A program made the translations under genes and the position numbers. From NCBI GenBank assembly GCA_945486035.1, contig CALYTB010000005.1:1-46551 (forward strand): a DNA stretch of 46,551 nt. The letters run 5' to 3'. The notes below the pieces were generated by a model. It saw nothing but the letters and a program-made list of their open reading frames with translations, was not told the DNA's origin and did not search any database. The number at the start of each line of letters is the position of its first letter. Position 1 is the first letter of the stretch. This DNA is from an uncultured Clostridia bacterium (GTDB taxonomy: Bacteria > Bacillota > Clostridia > Oscillospirales > Oscillospiraceae). Positions 1-9,103 of the stretch are shown one piece after another.

Positions 1-60
1 GAATGGCTCCCCTACAGTAAGAACGAAGTGCGTTTGAAATCTTCAAACACCAATTATTCA
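1..60. repeat. Partial copy of GGGAGCCAT-type palindromic repeat, truncated by window start
   Basis: gaatggctcccctacagtaagaacg.agtgc matches 12232..12287 nearly base for base. Confidence 0.75.
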
Positions 61-79
61 CTTTACAATGAATCCCGTG

Positions 80-2212
80 CTAGTGCGTGTCAATATCACG
101 CTGAAGCGTTGCCCGAACTTCTTGCACGCTCGTTCCCCAGTGATTTGCCAGCAGCCCCAGTACCTCTTCTCGCACGTCATCCGGTGCGTTCCCCAGGCAC
201 TGCCAGGCAAACTCCGGCCTGTCCGCTTCATAAAGCTGTGAAAGAATCCAGGCAAAGTAATCGGCGTAGGCTCCTTCCAGTCCCCTGGTCATGTTCGCCA
301 TACTGAAGCATCGTTCCGACGGCGCTTCCATAGACCAATCCTTCAGCATATCCATCAAGGCGAGCGTTTCCTCCTGACCGTACTCATTGGCATACCTGCT
401 CCAATCCAGGTAGATCATGAAATCCACGGCATTGTCAATTCCTTGCTGCAGCGCGTCGTGGATAGCTGCGGCAGCAAAGATGGAGTAAAACTCCTCATTG
501 CCGCTGGCATACCGATAACACACGCCCTCGCTCATCCAGGTTCCGCAGCTGTCGGTTGCCATGGCGATGGTTCTGACTTCTCCGTTTTCCATCTCCAGGG
601 TCAGCATTCCCGTAAACCAGCATCCAGCTCCCCTTTCTTTCGTGGAGTTTGTGAGCCAGTTCTCGATTTTTCTCAGGTCTGCCTGATTGGAAACCCTGTG
701 AGTTCCATTCCAATCCAGCGTTGCGGTGCGGATTGTGGTGATGTCCTCCGGTTTGACAAGGGGAATTATTCCGGCATCGGCAACAGCAGCCTGGCAAAGC
801 GCAACCAACTCCGTCGCATTCTCAGGCGAAACGCTGCCCACGCCCAGCAAGGCCCCCGACTCCGTAACTTCCCACCATGCATCCCCATAGCAGATGTAGT
901 AACCTCTGCTGCCATCCCATTCATAACCATCCGAGGCATTCTCCACAGCCCTTTGATAGGCGGAGATCCACAGCTGCTGATTATCCGGAACAATATATCG
1001 GAAGTCACCTCCCGATAAGGAAATGCCCGTGGGAAGCACGGCGATGCAGACCTTGTCTCTTTCCTGTTCGCTGCGCAGGACTTCACGCTCAGACGTTGCA
1101 GCAGTGCCTACCTGCTCTGCGACATCCGGTATTGTCCGATCTTCAGGCACCTCCGCGCCATCCTGGGTGTTCCCGCTCTCCGCCGGGACAGCAGAAGCAT
1201 CGGTATCCTCCATAGGTGTTTCTTTAGCGCCCATAAACGCGCAGCCTGCCGCAATCACAACGACCAGAATCAGAACAATCATGGTAAGAACAGCCGTTTT
1301 GGGCTTTCGGGCAATCATCCGGATACGCTCCCGGATCACACTTTTTTTCGCCGACATAGTGGTCGCGGTCAGAAGCACATTCCTGCGTATCTCGGCAGTC
1401 ATAAGAATGAGGGTGCGGCCATATTCTGCCCGCTCCCTTTCTCCCAGCATCGCAATAGCCGCCTCATCGCAGGCCAGTTCCGCATCCTGATGGGAAAGAG
1501 ATGCCGCCCACCACACCAGCGGATTATACCAGTGCAGCGCCACACAAACACCCCGCAATACAGCCCAAACGTGATCCCCGTGCCGGTAGTGGCACCGCTC
1601 ATGGCACACACAATGTCTCAGGAGTGTGGGATTGTCCGCAACCTGCTGTGTCACGTAAATTGTCGGATGAAACAGCCCGAACAAGCAGGGGGAATCCGCC
1701 GCCTCCGAGATTCGAATCGGCAGCCCTCTCCGAACCCCCCGGATTCTCCGGCTGCTTCTTTTGAGCCTCGCGCCAAAGAGGAGATTGGAATACAGGAAAA
1801 CACCTCCCACCAATGCTGATCCCGCAATCCAGATGGTTTTCAGGATTTTCGGAATCCATTCCCTCCAGGAAAATCGATTTTCGGTGAGTTCTGTTTCCAT
1901 TTCTTCCCCGAAACCCTGGTGTGCAGCTTCCCCATTTCCCGGTCTCACAGCCACCTGGGCATGGGGAGTGATTCCGTTTTGACTCGGAACCCGGTTTTCC
2001 GTTGATACAGCAGTTTGCAGGTTCTGAATGGAAGCAGATAGATTGGCTGCACTGATGGCGCTGTGCCCAATACTGACAGGAATCAGCAGACGTATAAGCA
2101 CCAACCCCCACAAAACATAGCGCAGCCGCTGACTGATCTTATCCTTAAAAACGGCCCTGGTGCCAATCACTGCCAGAATCAGGATGCTGCAGGACAGAAT
2201 CCAATCAATCAT
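80..2212 (-). CDS. BlaR1/MecR1-type M56 metallopeptidase antirepressor with a non-PBP C-terminal region
   Basis: N-terminal TM helices, HERCH zinc motif, M56-like context (LACDEAAI); overlaps upstream blaI-like gene; internal ATG at 2212 chosen. Confidence 0.85.
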   Translation of the reverse strand: MIDWILSCSILILAVIGTRAVFKDKISQRLRYVLWGLVLIRLLIPVSIGHSAISAANLSASIQNLQTAVSTENRVPSQNGITPHAQVAVRPGNGEAAHQGFGEEMETELTENRFSWREWIPKILKTIWIAGSALVGGVFLYSNLLFGARLKRSSRRIRGVRRGLPIRISEAADSPCLFGLFHPTIYVTQQVADNPTLLRHCVCHERCHYRHGDHVWAVLRGVCVALHWYNPLVWWAASLSHQDAELACDEAAIAMLGERERAEYGRTLILMTAEIRRNVLLTATTMSAKKSVIRERIRMIARKPKTAVLTMIVLILVVVIAAGCAFMGAKETPMEDTDASAVPAESGNTQDGAEVPEDRTIPDVAEQVGTAATSEREVLRSEQERDKVCIAVLPTGISLSGGDFRYIVPDNQQLWISAYQRAVENASDGYEWDGSRGYYICYGDAWWEVTESGALLGVGSVSPENATELVALCQAAVADAGIIPLVKPEDITTIRTATLDWNGTHRVSNQADLRKIENWLTNSTKERGAGCWFTGMLTLEMENGEVRTIAMATDSCGTWMSEGVCYRYASGNEEFYSIFAAAAIHDALQQGIDNAVDFMIYLDWSRYANEYGQEETLALMDMLKDWSMEAPSERCFSMANMTRGLEGAYADYFAWILSQLYEADRPEFAWQCLGNAPDDVREEVLGLLANHWGTSVQEVRATLQRDIDTH

Positions 2213-2594
2213 CGCTCCCAGCCTCCATCTGTCTGAGAATGGAATACAGCTCGTCAATTTCCTCCTGACGCAGAGGTTGTTTTTTGGTCAGAGCGCTGAC
2301 CATCAGGCTTACGCTGCCTTTATATACCCGGTCCAGAAGGCTTTCGGTTTCCCGCAAAGCCGCATCCTCTCTTCGAATCAGAGGCCTGAAAACCTTTCGG
2401 TCCCCATCTGTCTCCCCTGCCACAGCTCCCTTCGCTTCCAGTCTTCGAAGCAGCGTAAGAGATGTGCTTCGTGTCCAGCCCATACGTTTCCCGAGCCATT
2501 GGACCACTTCCCTGCCGGTTCTGGGCTCCTTCTCCCACAGGCATTCCATCACCGCCCACTCCGCCTCAGTCAGACGGATGTGTTCTTTCTCCAT
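2205..2594 (-). CDS. BlaI/MecI/CopY family transcriptional repressor
   Basis: MEKEHIRLTEAEWAVMECLWEKEPRTGREVVQWL winged-helix signature; internal ATG chosen. Confidence 0.9.
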   Translation of the reverse strand: MEKEHIRLTEAEWAVMECLWEKEPRTGREVVQWLGKRMGWTRSTSLTLLRRLEAKGAVAGETDGDRKVFRPLIRREDAALRETESLLDRVYKGSVSLMVSALTKKQPLRQEEIDELYSILRQMEAGSDD

Positions 2595-2614
2595 AGGATC
2601 ACCCCTTATGTTGT

Positions 2615-2661
2615 TTACAACTGTAACCAGAGCATAACACGAGTGTTTACAATTGTCAACA
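2615..2661 (-). promoter_or_regulatory. blaI-blaR-type promoter with two dyad operators
   Basis: Minus strand TTGACA - 17 bp - TATGCT (plus 2654..2659 and 2631..2636); dyads TGTTTACAATTGTCAACA (2644..2661) and TTACAACTGTAA (2615..2626). Confidence 0.8.
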
Positions 2662-2735
2662 TCTTTCTGTAATATCGCCACAGAAAACACAACTCCTTGG
2701 GTATACTACAGTTATGCAACGAAAGGGGTATACTG

Positions 2736-3668
2736 ATGAATTTCAATCATGAATATGATATGCTCGTTCTGGGAGGCGGTCCCGGAGGCTATACCGCGGC
2801 GCTCTACGCTGTAAGAGCCGGACTTACCGTGCTTGTCCTGGAGAAGCTGTGGCCGGGAGGCCAGATGGCCCTCACCCATCAGATTGACAATTATCCGGGA
2901 TTTCCTGATGGAATTGATGGGTTCACTCTGGGCGATTCCATGCGAAAGCAAGCAGAACGCTTCGGCGCTTCCACAAAATATGCGGAGGTCACCAGGGTAA
3001 ACCTTTTGGGAACGCCCAAGGTCGTTGAAATTCCCGGAGAGCGACTCTATGCCAAAACGGTGGTGCTTTCCACAGGTGCCAGCCCCAGACACCTGGAGCT
3101 GGAAGGAGAAGAGGAACTTCTGGGCAGGGGTGTCGCCTACTGCGCTTCATGCGATGCCATGTTTTACAAGGATAAAACCGTTGCGGTGGTGGGCGGTGGA
3201 AACTCCGCCGCCGCGGATGCGCTGCTCCTGAGCAAAATCGCGTCAAATGTAATTCTGATCCACAGAAGAAATACCCTCCGCGCCGAAAGGATTGACGTGG
3301 AGGCTCTCAGAAATGCCGGTAATGTGAAATTTCGCTGGAACAGCGTTGTGACAGCGCTTCTTCACGGGGAGAAGCTCACCGGAATTCAGCTTCAGGATGT
3401 CTATTCCGGAGCGGAATCCACACTGGCTTGTGACGGCCTTTTTATCAGCATCGGAAGAGTTCCTGCGACGCAGCTTTTTGGCTCTCAGTTGGAGCTTGCT
3501 GCTGGAGGTTACATTCCGGCGGGAGAGACAACCGAAACCGTTATTCCCGGTGTCTATGCCGTTGGGGATGTCCGTACCAAGCCCCTTCGCCAGATCGTAA
3601 CCGCTATGTCCGACGGAGCCGTTGCCGTTCACATGGCCGAAGAGTATCTATCCTCCCTGCAGAAGTAG
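2736..3668 (+). CDS. trxB: Thioredoxin-disulfide reductase
   Basis: GGGPGGYTAALYA FAD motif, CASCDAMF active site, VVGGGNSAAADALLL NADP motif; ATG at 2736. Confidence 0.93.
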   Translation: MNFNHEYDMLVLGGGPGGYTAALYAVRAGLTVLVLEKLWPGGQMALTHQIDNYPGFPDGIDGFTLGDSMRKQAERFGASTKYAEVTRVNLLGTPKVVEIPGERLYAKTVVLSTGASPRHLELEGEEELLGRGVAYCASCDAMFYKDKTVAVVGGGNSAAADALLLSKIASNVILIHRRNTLRAERIDVEALRNAGNVKFRWNSVVTALLHGEKLTGIQLQDVYSGAESTLACDGLFISIGRVPATQLFGSQLELAAGGYIPAGETTETVIPGVYAVGDVRTKPLRQIVTAMSDGAVAVHMAEEYLSSLQK

Positions 3669-3704
3669 AAACGTCTCCCTATGGGAAACCACAGGGAGAC
3701 GTTT
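3669..3704. terminator. Bidirectional intrinsic terminator between convergent genes
   Basis: AAACGTCTCCCT ... AGGGAGACGTTT stem followed by T-tract. Confidence 0.85.
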
Positions 3705-3705
3705 T

Positions 3706-4143
3706 TCAAAGAAAGATTCCGGTAAAGCACTGCACAGCAAGGTATATCCCCAGAGCAGTCAAAATCAGTGCCGTTTTTGACCCGTTTCCGGAGGCAATTC
3801 TCTCGGTAACCGATTCGAAAATCCAGGTCGTTCCGGTGAAGATTACACCTCCGGCCAATGCCAGCTTCCACCATTCCCCTGCCCCGGCAATTCCGGAAGC
3901 CACAGGAAGCAGCGCAAAGCTGATTGACGAGAAAAAGAAGATCAGAAGGTAGTTTCTCCCTGCCCCCGGCGCGAAAAAATGTTCCAGAAGAAGCACCGCA
4001 AGGGAAATCAGGGTAACCCCGGGAATATCCAGCGCTGGCAGAATCACACCGGGCAGGAAGGTTTTTACCAGAACGCAGGCAAGCAGAATTACGCTCAAAC
4101 CTGCGGTCAAAACAATATTCAGCAGATAAGATTTGTTCTTCAT
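3706..4143 (-). CDS. Small integral membrane protein of unknown function, last gene of rnfCDG-like operon
   Basis: Several hydrophobic segments; starts 5 bp after rnfG stop; no RnfA/RnfE motifs recognised. Confidence 0.75.
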   Translation of the reverse strand: MKNKSYLLNIVLTAGLSVILLACVLVKTFLPGVILPALDIPGVTLISLAVLLLEHFFAPGAGRNYLLIFFFSSISFALLPVASGIAGAGEWWKLALAGGVIFTGTTWIFESVTERIASGNGSKTALILTALGIYLAVQCFTGIFL

Positions 4144-4147
4144 TCCA

Positions 4148-4684
4148 TCAGCCTCCCCATGTGGTCGCGCTGGAGGATACATCCACTCCGCTTACAAAGG
4201 CCGCTGCGGAATTCACGCCCCGGGCAATGGCACGGGAAGTGACAGTCGCTCCGGTCAGCGCATCCACATTATCCCCCACAGCCGCATCGCCCCTGGTATT
4301 CAAAAACTGGGAGAGAAATTCCGTATCCGTAAGGGCGCGACCGCCAAGGCCCCTGGTTTCCCGCAGCTCCCGAACCACCAGGCCAGAAACCGTTCCATCG
4401 TTGTATACGCCCACCAGCATAGAAATATCTCCGGCATAGCCTGATGTAACCACATGAACGACATAGCCGTTTTCCGCTTTGTAGGCAGCTCGGATGTTTT
4501 CATCCATGCCGGAATAAGGCTCCTGCGAAAAAGTGTCACTCCCCGGCAGGAGGGTTTTCAGCATATCGTTCAGTTCCCGCTGTGCCTTTTCCTCCCGAAC
4601 GGACGAAAGGCCTGCGGAAGCAGCGAGAAGAACGATCGCGGCCAGCACAATTGCAAGAACCGGCATCAAAATGTCTTTTTTCAT
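4148..4684 (-). CDS. rnfG: RnfG-like FMN-binding subunit
   Basis: Single N-terminal TM, DALTGATVTSRA flavinylation motif. Confidence 0.88.
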   Translation of the reverse strand: MKKDILMPVLAIVLAAIVLLAASAGLSSVREEKAQRELNDMLKTLLPGSDTFSQEPYSGMDENIRAAYKAENGYVVHVVTSGYAGDISMLVGVYNDGTVSGLVVRELRETRGLGGRALTDTEFLSQFLNTRGDAAVGDNVDALTGATVTSRAIARGVNSAAAFVSGVDVSSSATTWGG

Positions 4685-5619
4685 ACCTGTTCTCCTTTCT
4701 TCGTGCCAAACCGGCGGGGAGCGGTAATCCGGTCAATTCCCCAGGTTGCCAGATTCATCAGCAGAATGGCGTAGGTGACTCCTTCCGGAAACAGTCCATA
4801 ATACCGGAAGAAAACCGTAAGCGCGCCGCAGCCGATGCCGTAGAGAATTTGTCCCATGGGCGTTACGGGAGAGGTGGCATAATCCGTCGCCATAAAGATC
4901 GCTCCCAGCATCACGCCGCCTCCAAGGAGGCTGTACACCATCCAGCTGATGGGGTTTCCGGTCTTGGAAAAGACAAATGTCAGCACCGCGACACTTCCGA
5001 GATAGGCCAGCGGGATCTTAGGCGAGATTACCTTCCGCGCAACCAGAAATACTCCGCCAAGAAGCAGCGCAAGGGCGGACAGTTCCCCAATGGAACCGGG
5101 AATTCTACCGAGAAACATATCCATCAGGCTGTTTTCCGGCAGTGCAGGCATTACCATGCGGTGAAGCGGTGTAGCGGAGCTGAAGCCGTCAATCGTCTCA
5201 TAATGCGTCAGTGCCGCCGGAAACAGCAGCATCAGGAACGCCCGGGCTGCCAGAGCGGGATTGAAGATGTTCTGTCCCAGTCCGCCGCACATACATTTGG
5301 CAAAAACAATTGCAAACACGCTGCCAAGGACCACGATTCCAAAAGGAACGGATGCAGGCAGGGTCAGCGCCAGCAGCATTCCGGTGACCAGCGCGGAGCA
5401 ATCCCGGAGGGTATTCTGTTTCCCGGTAACCTTGCAATAAAGCCACTCCGCTCCTACAGCGGATACCATGGATACAGCAGTTACCGCCAGAGCCCGAAAT
5501 CCCAGAATCCAGGTTCCCACCGCCAGAGCGGGCAGCAGCGCAACTACCACATCCAGCATCAGTCTGCTGGTTCTAAAATCCCCACGGATATGAGGGGAGG
5601 ATGCAACGGTCAGATTCAT
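4681..5619 (-). CDS. rnfD: RnfD/NqrB-like membrane flavoprotein
   Basis: Multi-TM, DGFSSATPLHRM flavin-attachment-like motif, ATDYATSPVTPMGQ; 4-bp overlaps with neighbours. Confidence 0.9.
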   Translation of the reverse strand: MNLTVASSPHIRGDFRTSRLMLDVVVALLPALAVGTWILGFRALAVTAVSMVSAVGAEWLYCKVTGKQNTLRDCSALVTGMLLALTLPASVPFGIVVLGSVFAIVFAKCMCGGLGQNIFNPALAARAFLMLLFPAALTHYETIDGFSSATPLHRMVMPALPENSLMDMFLGRIPGSIGELSALALLLGGVFLVARKVISPKIPLAYLGSVAVLTFVFSKTGNPISWMVYSLLGGGVMLGAIFMATDYATSPVTPMGQILYGIGCGALTVFFRYYGLFPEGVTYAILLMNLATWGIDRITAPRRFGTKKGEQV

Positions 5620-6926
5620 TTGCTCTTCGCCTCCTTCAGAAGCTGCTTTCCGCTGCGAATTCGTTCTACCAGCGGAAGCTTACCGGGGCAGGTAAAGGCA
5701 CAGCTCCCGCATTCAATGCAGTCCATCACATGAAGCCGCTCCAGCTCCCCGGCATTTCCCGCCTTCTCGAACCGGTACAGGTACAGCGGCTGCAGCCGCA
5801 TGGGGCAGACGGATACACATTTCCCGCAGCGCAGGCAAACCGGATTCTCTGCAGCCCCGTTGCGGTCCTTCAGCAGACACAGCACGGAATTTGTTGCTTT
5901 CACAACCGGTACGGAAAGGTCACTCTGGGCAATACCCATCATGGGCCCTCCGCTGATTACCCTTTCTGTGCTGTCGTTCAGTCCTCCGGCGACCTCGATC
6001 AGGTCATGGAAGCTGGTACCAATCCTTACGATGAAATTCTGGGGTTCCCGGATAGCCTCGCCGGACACGGTTACAATCCGGGATGTCACAGGCACCCCCA
6101 ACTCCACGGCCCGGTAAATCGCCGCGAAGGTAGACACATTAAACACTGCGCAATGCGCGCTGACCGGAAGCTGTCCCGGCAGGACATCCCTTCCCGTCAA
6201 TGCCTGAATCAGCTGCTTTTCCGCGCCCTGGGGATAACGGGTGGGCAGAACCGACAGCTCGATTCCTGTATACTCCGAAAGGAGTCCATTCACCTTGGCA
6301 ATCGCTTCCTGTTTGTTGTCCTCCACCGCGAGAATTGCCCGCTTGGGCTGCAGAACCCGGCTGAGAATCTGCATCCCCCGCAGCACCTGCTCCGGATTTG
6401 TCCTGAGCAGCGTATCATCCGACGTGATATAGGGCTCGCATTCGCAGGCGTTGGCAATCAGGGTATCCGCCTTCCCAACAGCGGAAAGGGCCTTTACATT
6501 TCCCGGGAAAGCCGCACCGCCCATACCGACAATTCCTGCCTCCCGGATTAAGCCGAGAACGGTATCCGGGTCCATGTCTTCGGCATTTCCGCAGGATTCG
6601 CTTGGCCGAACGGTTGTATCCTGGAAATCGTTTTCAATGACTACGGCAGTCACCAGTTTTCCCAGGGGATGAGGACGGGGCTCCACGGCAATGACTGTAC
6701 CGGAAACAGAGGCGTGTACCGGAACGCACAAACCGTCCCCATCTCCGATTTTCTGTCCCCGAAGGACCTTATCTCCCACCTTCACCAGCGGAACACAGGG
6801 CACACCGATATGCTGGAGCATGGGAATGACAACCTGTTTTGGGATCACGGCCACCGATGGCGTTGCCTTTACGGACAGCTCTTTACGATAGGAGGGGTGA
6901 ATTCCTCCGAAGAATCGTCTTTTCAT
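5616..6926 (-). CDS. rnfC: RnfC-like electron transport subunit
   Basis: Two CxxCxxC-xn-CP clusters (CLRCGKCVSVCP, CIECGSCAFTCP), Rnf N-terminal barrel-like sequence. Confidence 0.92.
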   Translation of the reverse strand: MKRRFFGGIHPSYRKELSVKATPSVAVIPKQVVIPMLQHIGVPCVPLVKVGDKVLRGQKIGDGDGLCVPVHASVSGTVIAVEPRPHPLGKLVTAVVIENDFQDTTVRPSESCGNAEDMDPDTVLGLIREAGIVGMGGAAFPGNVKALSAVGKADTLIANACECEPYITSDDTLLRTNPEQVLRGMQILSRVLQPKRAILAVEDNKQEAIAKVNGLLSEYTGIELSVLPTRYPQGAEKQLIQALTGRDVLPGQLPVSAHCAVFNVSTFAAIYRAVELGVPVTSRIVTVSGEAIREPQNFIVRIGTSFHDLIEVAGGLNDSTERVISGGPMMGIAQSDLSVPVVKATNSVLCLLKDRNGAAENPVCLRCGKCVSVCPMRLQPLYLYRFEKAGNAGELERLHVMDCIECGSCAFTCPGKLPLVERIRSGKQLLKEAKSK

Positions 6927-6944
6927 TTTCCTGTCACCTCTTTT

Positions 6945-7979
6945 TCACGTCCGAACGAAATCTTCAAAACCGGGGCTGTAGAAGAGGTTTCCCTCGGTAT
7001 CCATCCACATCGCCTCCGCCCCGCATTGCTCCAGCAGCCGCTGTCCGTCCTCCCGGGACATCAGGAACAGTGCTGTGGATAGTGCATCAGCCAGACCGGA
7101 ATCTGGACAGACCACCGTCACCGCACGCCAGAGCTGTGCAGGGTATAGGGTGTCCGGATCGATGATATGATGATAGACCTTTCCGTCCACCACATAATAC
7201 CGCTGATAATCGCCGCTGGTGACAACAGCCTGATCCGTAATATACAGCGTACGAAGATACTCGCTTCCGCTGTCGGGATTTGTGATTCCCACGACCCAGG
7301 GTGTGCCTGACGCGTCCTTGGGGCCCGTAGCGCAGACGTTTCCTCCCACGCTGATCAGCAGTCCTTCCGGTGCGTTCCGGGCAACCTGTTGAACAGACCA
7401 CCCCTTGGCAACCGCCCCCACATCCAGGCGCAGCTCAGGATCCGCCAGGTATACCGTCGATGCTTGCGGGTCCAGGATGACATTCTCCCAGCTCACATGC
7501 AGGCTTGCTGTTACCAGGGAATCTGTGTCAGGCAGCTCTGCTGATACAGGATCATCCTGTCCCGCGGATCTTGCCTCATGCCACAGGGCAAGCACGCTTC
7601 CCATGGCGACATTTACCCGGTGGGCGGTCAGTTCATAGTAGTCTCGGCAGTCCGTCAGCATCCGGATAATCTCGCCGTCAACCTGGACAGGGGCAATCCC
7701 TGCCATGTCGTTCACTGTTTTCAGGTTGTTGATTCCCTCGTACTCGTTGTAAATATCAAACAACCTGTGGTAAATCAGAAGCTCGTCGTGGATTGTCTGT
7801 GCCTGCGCGGAAAATTCCTCCTGACTGTCAGCCAATCCACTAATATAGGTCACGGTATCAAACAGGGTCAGGAAGGTCGCCTGATATTGTTTTCTTTCCT
7901 TTCCCCGGAAGGCGCACCCGGTCAATAGCAGCCCAATGGCCGCTATTACCGCGGTTAGTTTCAAAATCATTCTCTTCAT
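6945..7979 (-). CDS. apbE: FAD:protein FMN transferase (ApbE family lipoprotein)
   Basis: LTGCAF lipobox, VGAVAKGWSVQ, SVGGNV, HHIIDPDT ApbE motifs. Confidence 0.92.
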   Translation of the reverse strand: MKRMILKLTAVIAAIGLLLTGCAFRGKERKQYQATFLTLFDTVTYISGLADSQEEFSAQAQTIHDELLIYHRLFDIYNEYEGINNLKTVNDMAGIAPVQVDGEIIRMLTDCRDYYELTAHRVNVAMGSVLALWHEARSAGQDDPVSAELPDTDSLVTASLHVSWENVILDPQASTVYLADPELRLDVGAVAKGWSVQQVARNAPEGLLISVGGNVCATGPKDASGTPWVVGITNPDSGSEYLRTLYITDQAVVTSGDYQRYYVVDGKVYHHIIDPDTLYPAQLWRAVTVVCPDSGLADALSTALFLMSREDGQRLLEQCGAEAMWMDTEGNLFYSPGFEDFVRT

Positions 7980-7984
7980 CTTTC

Positions 7985-8018
7985 AAAAAACTTGGCTGAC
8001 GGAAACCCGACAGCCAAG
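7985..8018 (-). terminator. Intrinsic terminator between lipoprotein gene and apbE
   Basis: Minus strand CTTGGCTGtCGG-GTTT-CCGtCAGCCAAG then TTTTTT. Confidence 0.88.
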
Positions 8019-8026
8019 AGGTCAGA

Positions 8027-9103
8027 TTATTGTGCGGCTGCTTTCGCGATCAGTGCCTGGAAACCGGCAATGGAAATGGTGACGGTCGCGGCAAGATCGG
8101 CATCCGCAGGGGCTGTCTTTTCGTTCACGGCGATCCCGGCAACCTCCTGGGCAGTCTTGCCGGTCACATAGGCAGCAAAGGCGGCAGCCTGCTCATTCCA
8201 CTCATACTTGGAACCCGCATATGCCTTCAGGCCGTAGCTCTCTCCCAACGCATTCTTCGTCAGAATGGGAGCAGACAGATCGGTGGTGACGGTCCCGGTG
8301 GTGTCAAAATTGACCTTCGCTTGAATGCTGTCAATATAGCAGGAGGTGATCACATCGCCGTTCATGGTCATGGCAGTAACATCCGCATCCAACTGGGCAG
8401 TACCTGCCTTATCCCCCTCGGGATTCTTGCTTCTGCCCACACTGTTCAAAGAGGCAAGCACCAGCTTGTCGCCGGAAACGGCACCAAGATGCTGTGCGTT
8501 ATTCACGGCAGCTTCGATAGCGGAGACATAGCCACCCAGGTAAATCGTTGCAGTGGAAGCCAGATCCGCGTCGGCAGCATGGCCGGTCTCATCCACGGCA
8601 CCGTTCTTCAGCTCCTCCACGCTCTTTCCGACGGCATAGGCGGCAAGGGCAGCCACCTGCTCGTTCCACTCGTACTTGGAGCCCGCGTAGGCCTTCATGC
8701 CATAGCCCTCGCCCAGCTCATTCTTGGTGGGAACAGCAGCGGAGATGTCGGAAGTAATGGCGCCGGAAGCGTCAAACTTTACGGTGGCGGGGATGCTGTC
8801 GATCACGCAGGACTCGATGGTACCCTCGTCACTGACGGTGACAGCAACAATCGTAACATCGAACTTTGCCTGACCGTTCTCCTCCGCGGTTGCGCTCTTG
8901 CTGTCGGAGACAGAAGCACCTACGTAAAGACCGGTTTTTACCGCAGCGGCAGATGCGGGAGCCTCGGTGGCAGCGTGAGCTTCCGTAGCGGAAGGTGCTT
9001 CGGTAGCGGCAGTTGTCGGCGCAACAGCAGGCTTACCGGAACAACCGGCCAACACACCCAGCAGAAGAACCATCGCCATCAGAATCGCAATGCTTTTTTT
9101 CAT
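8027..9103 (-). CDS. Lipoprotein with two tandem FMN-bind-like domains
   Basis: LLGVLAGCSGK lipobox; internal duplication (YGMKAYAGSKYEWNEQVAALAAY / YGLKAYAGSKYEWNEQAAAFAAY); DADLA[S/A]T[A/V]TI twice. Confidence 0.8.
   Translation of the reverse strand: MKKSIAILMAMVLLLGVLAGCSGKPAVAPTTAATEAPSATEAHAATEAPASAAAVKTGLYVGASVSDSKSATAEENGQAKFDVTIVAVTVSDEGTIESCVIDSIPATVKFDASGAITSDISAAVPTKNELGEGYGMKAYAGSKYEWNEQVAALAAYAVGKSVEELKNGAVDETGHAADADLASTATIYLGGYVSAIEAAVNNAQHLGAVSGDKLVLASLNSVGRSKNPEGDKAGTAQLDADVTAMTMNGDVITSCYIDSIQAKVNFDTTGTVTTDLSAPILTKNALGESYGLKAYAGSKYEWNEQAAAFAAYVTGKTAQEVAGIAVNEKTAPADADLAATVTISIAGFQALIAKAAAQ

Noticed and set aside
4582-5733. 383-aa plus-strand ORF opposite rnfD/rnfG
   Set aside because: Low-complexity antisense translation; true genes on the minus strand have motifs and overlaps.
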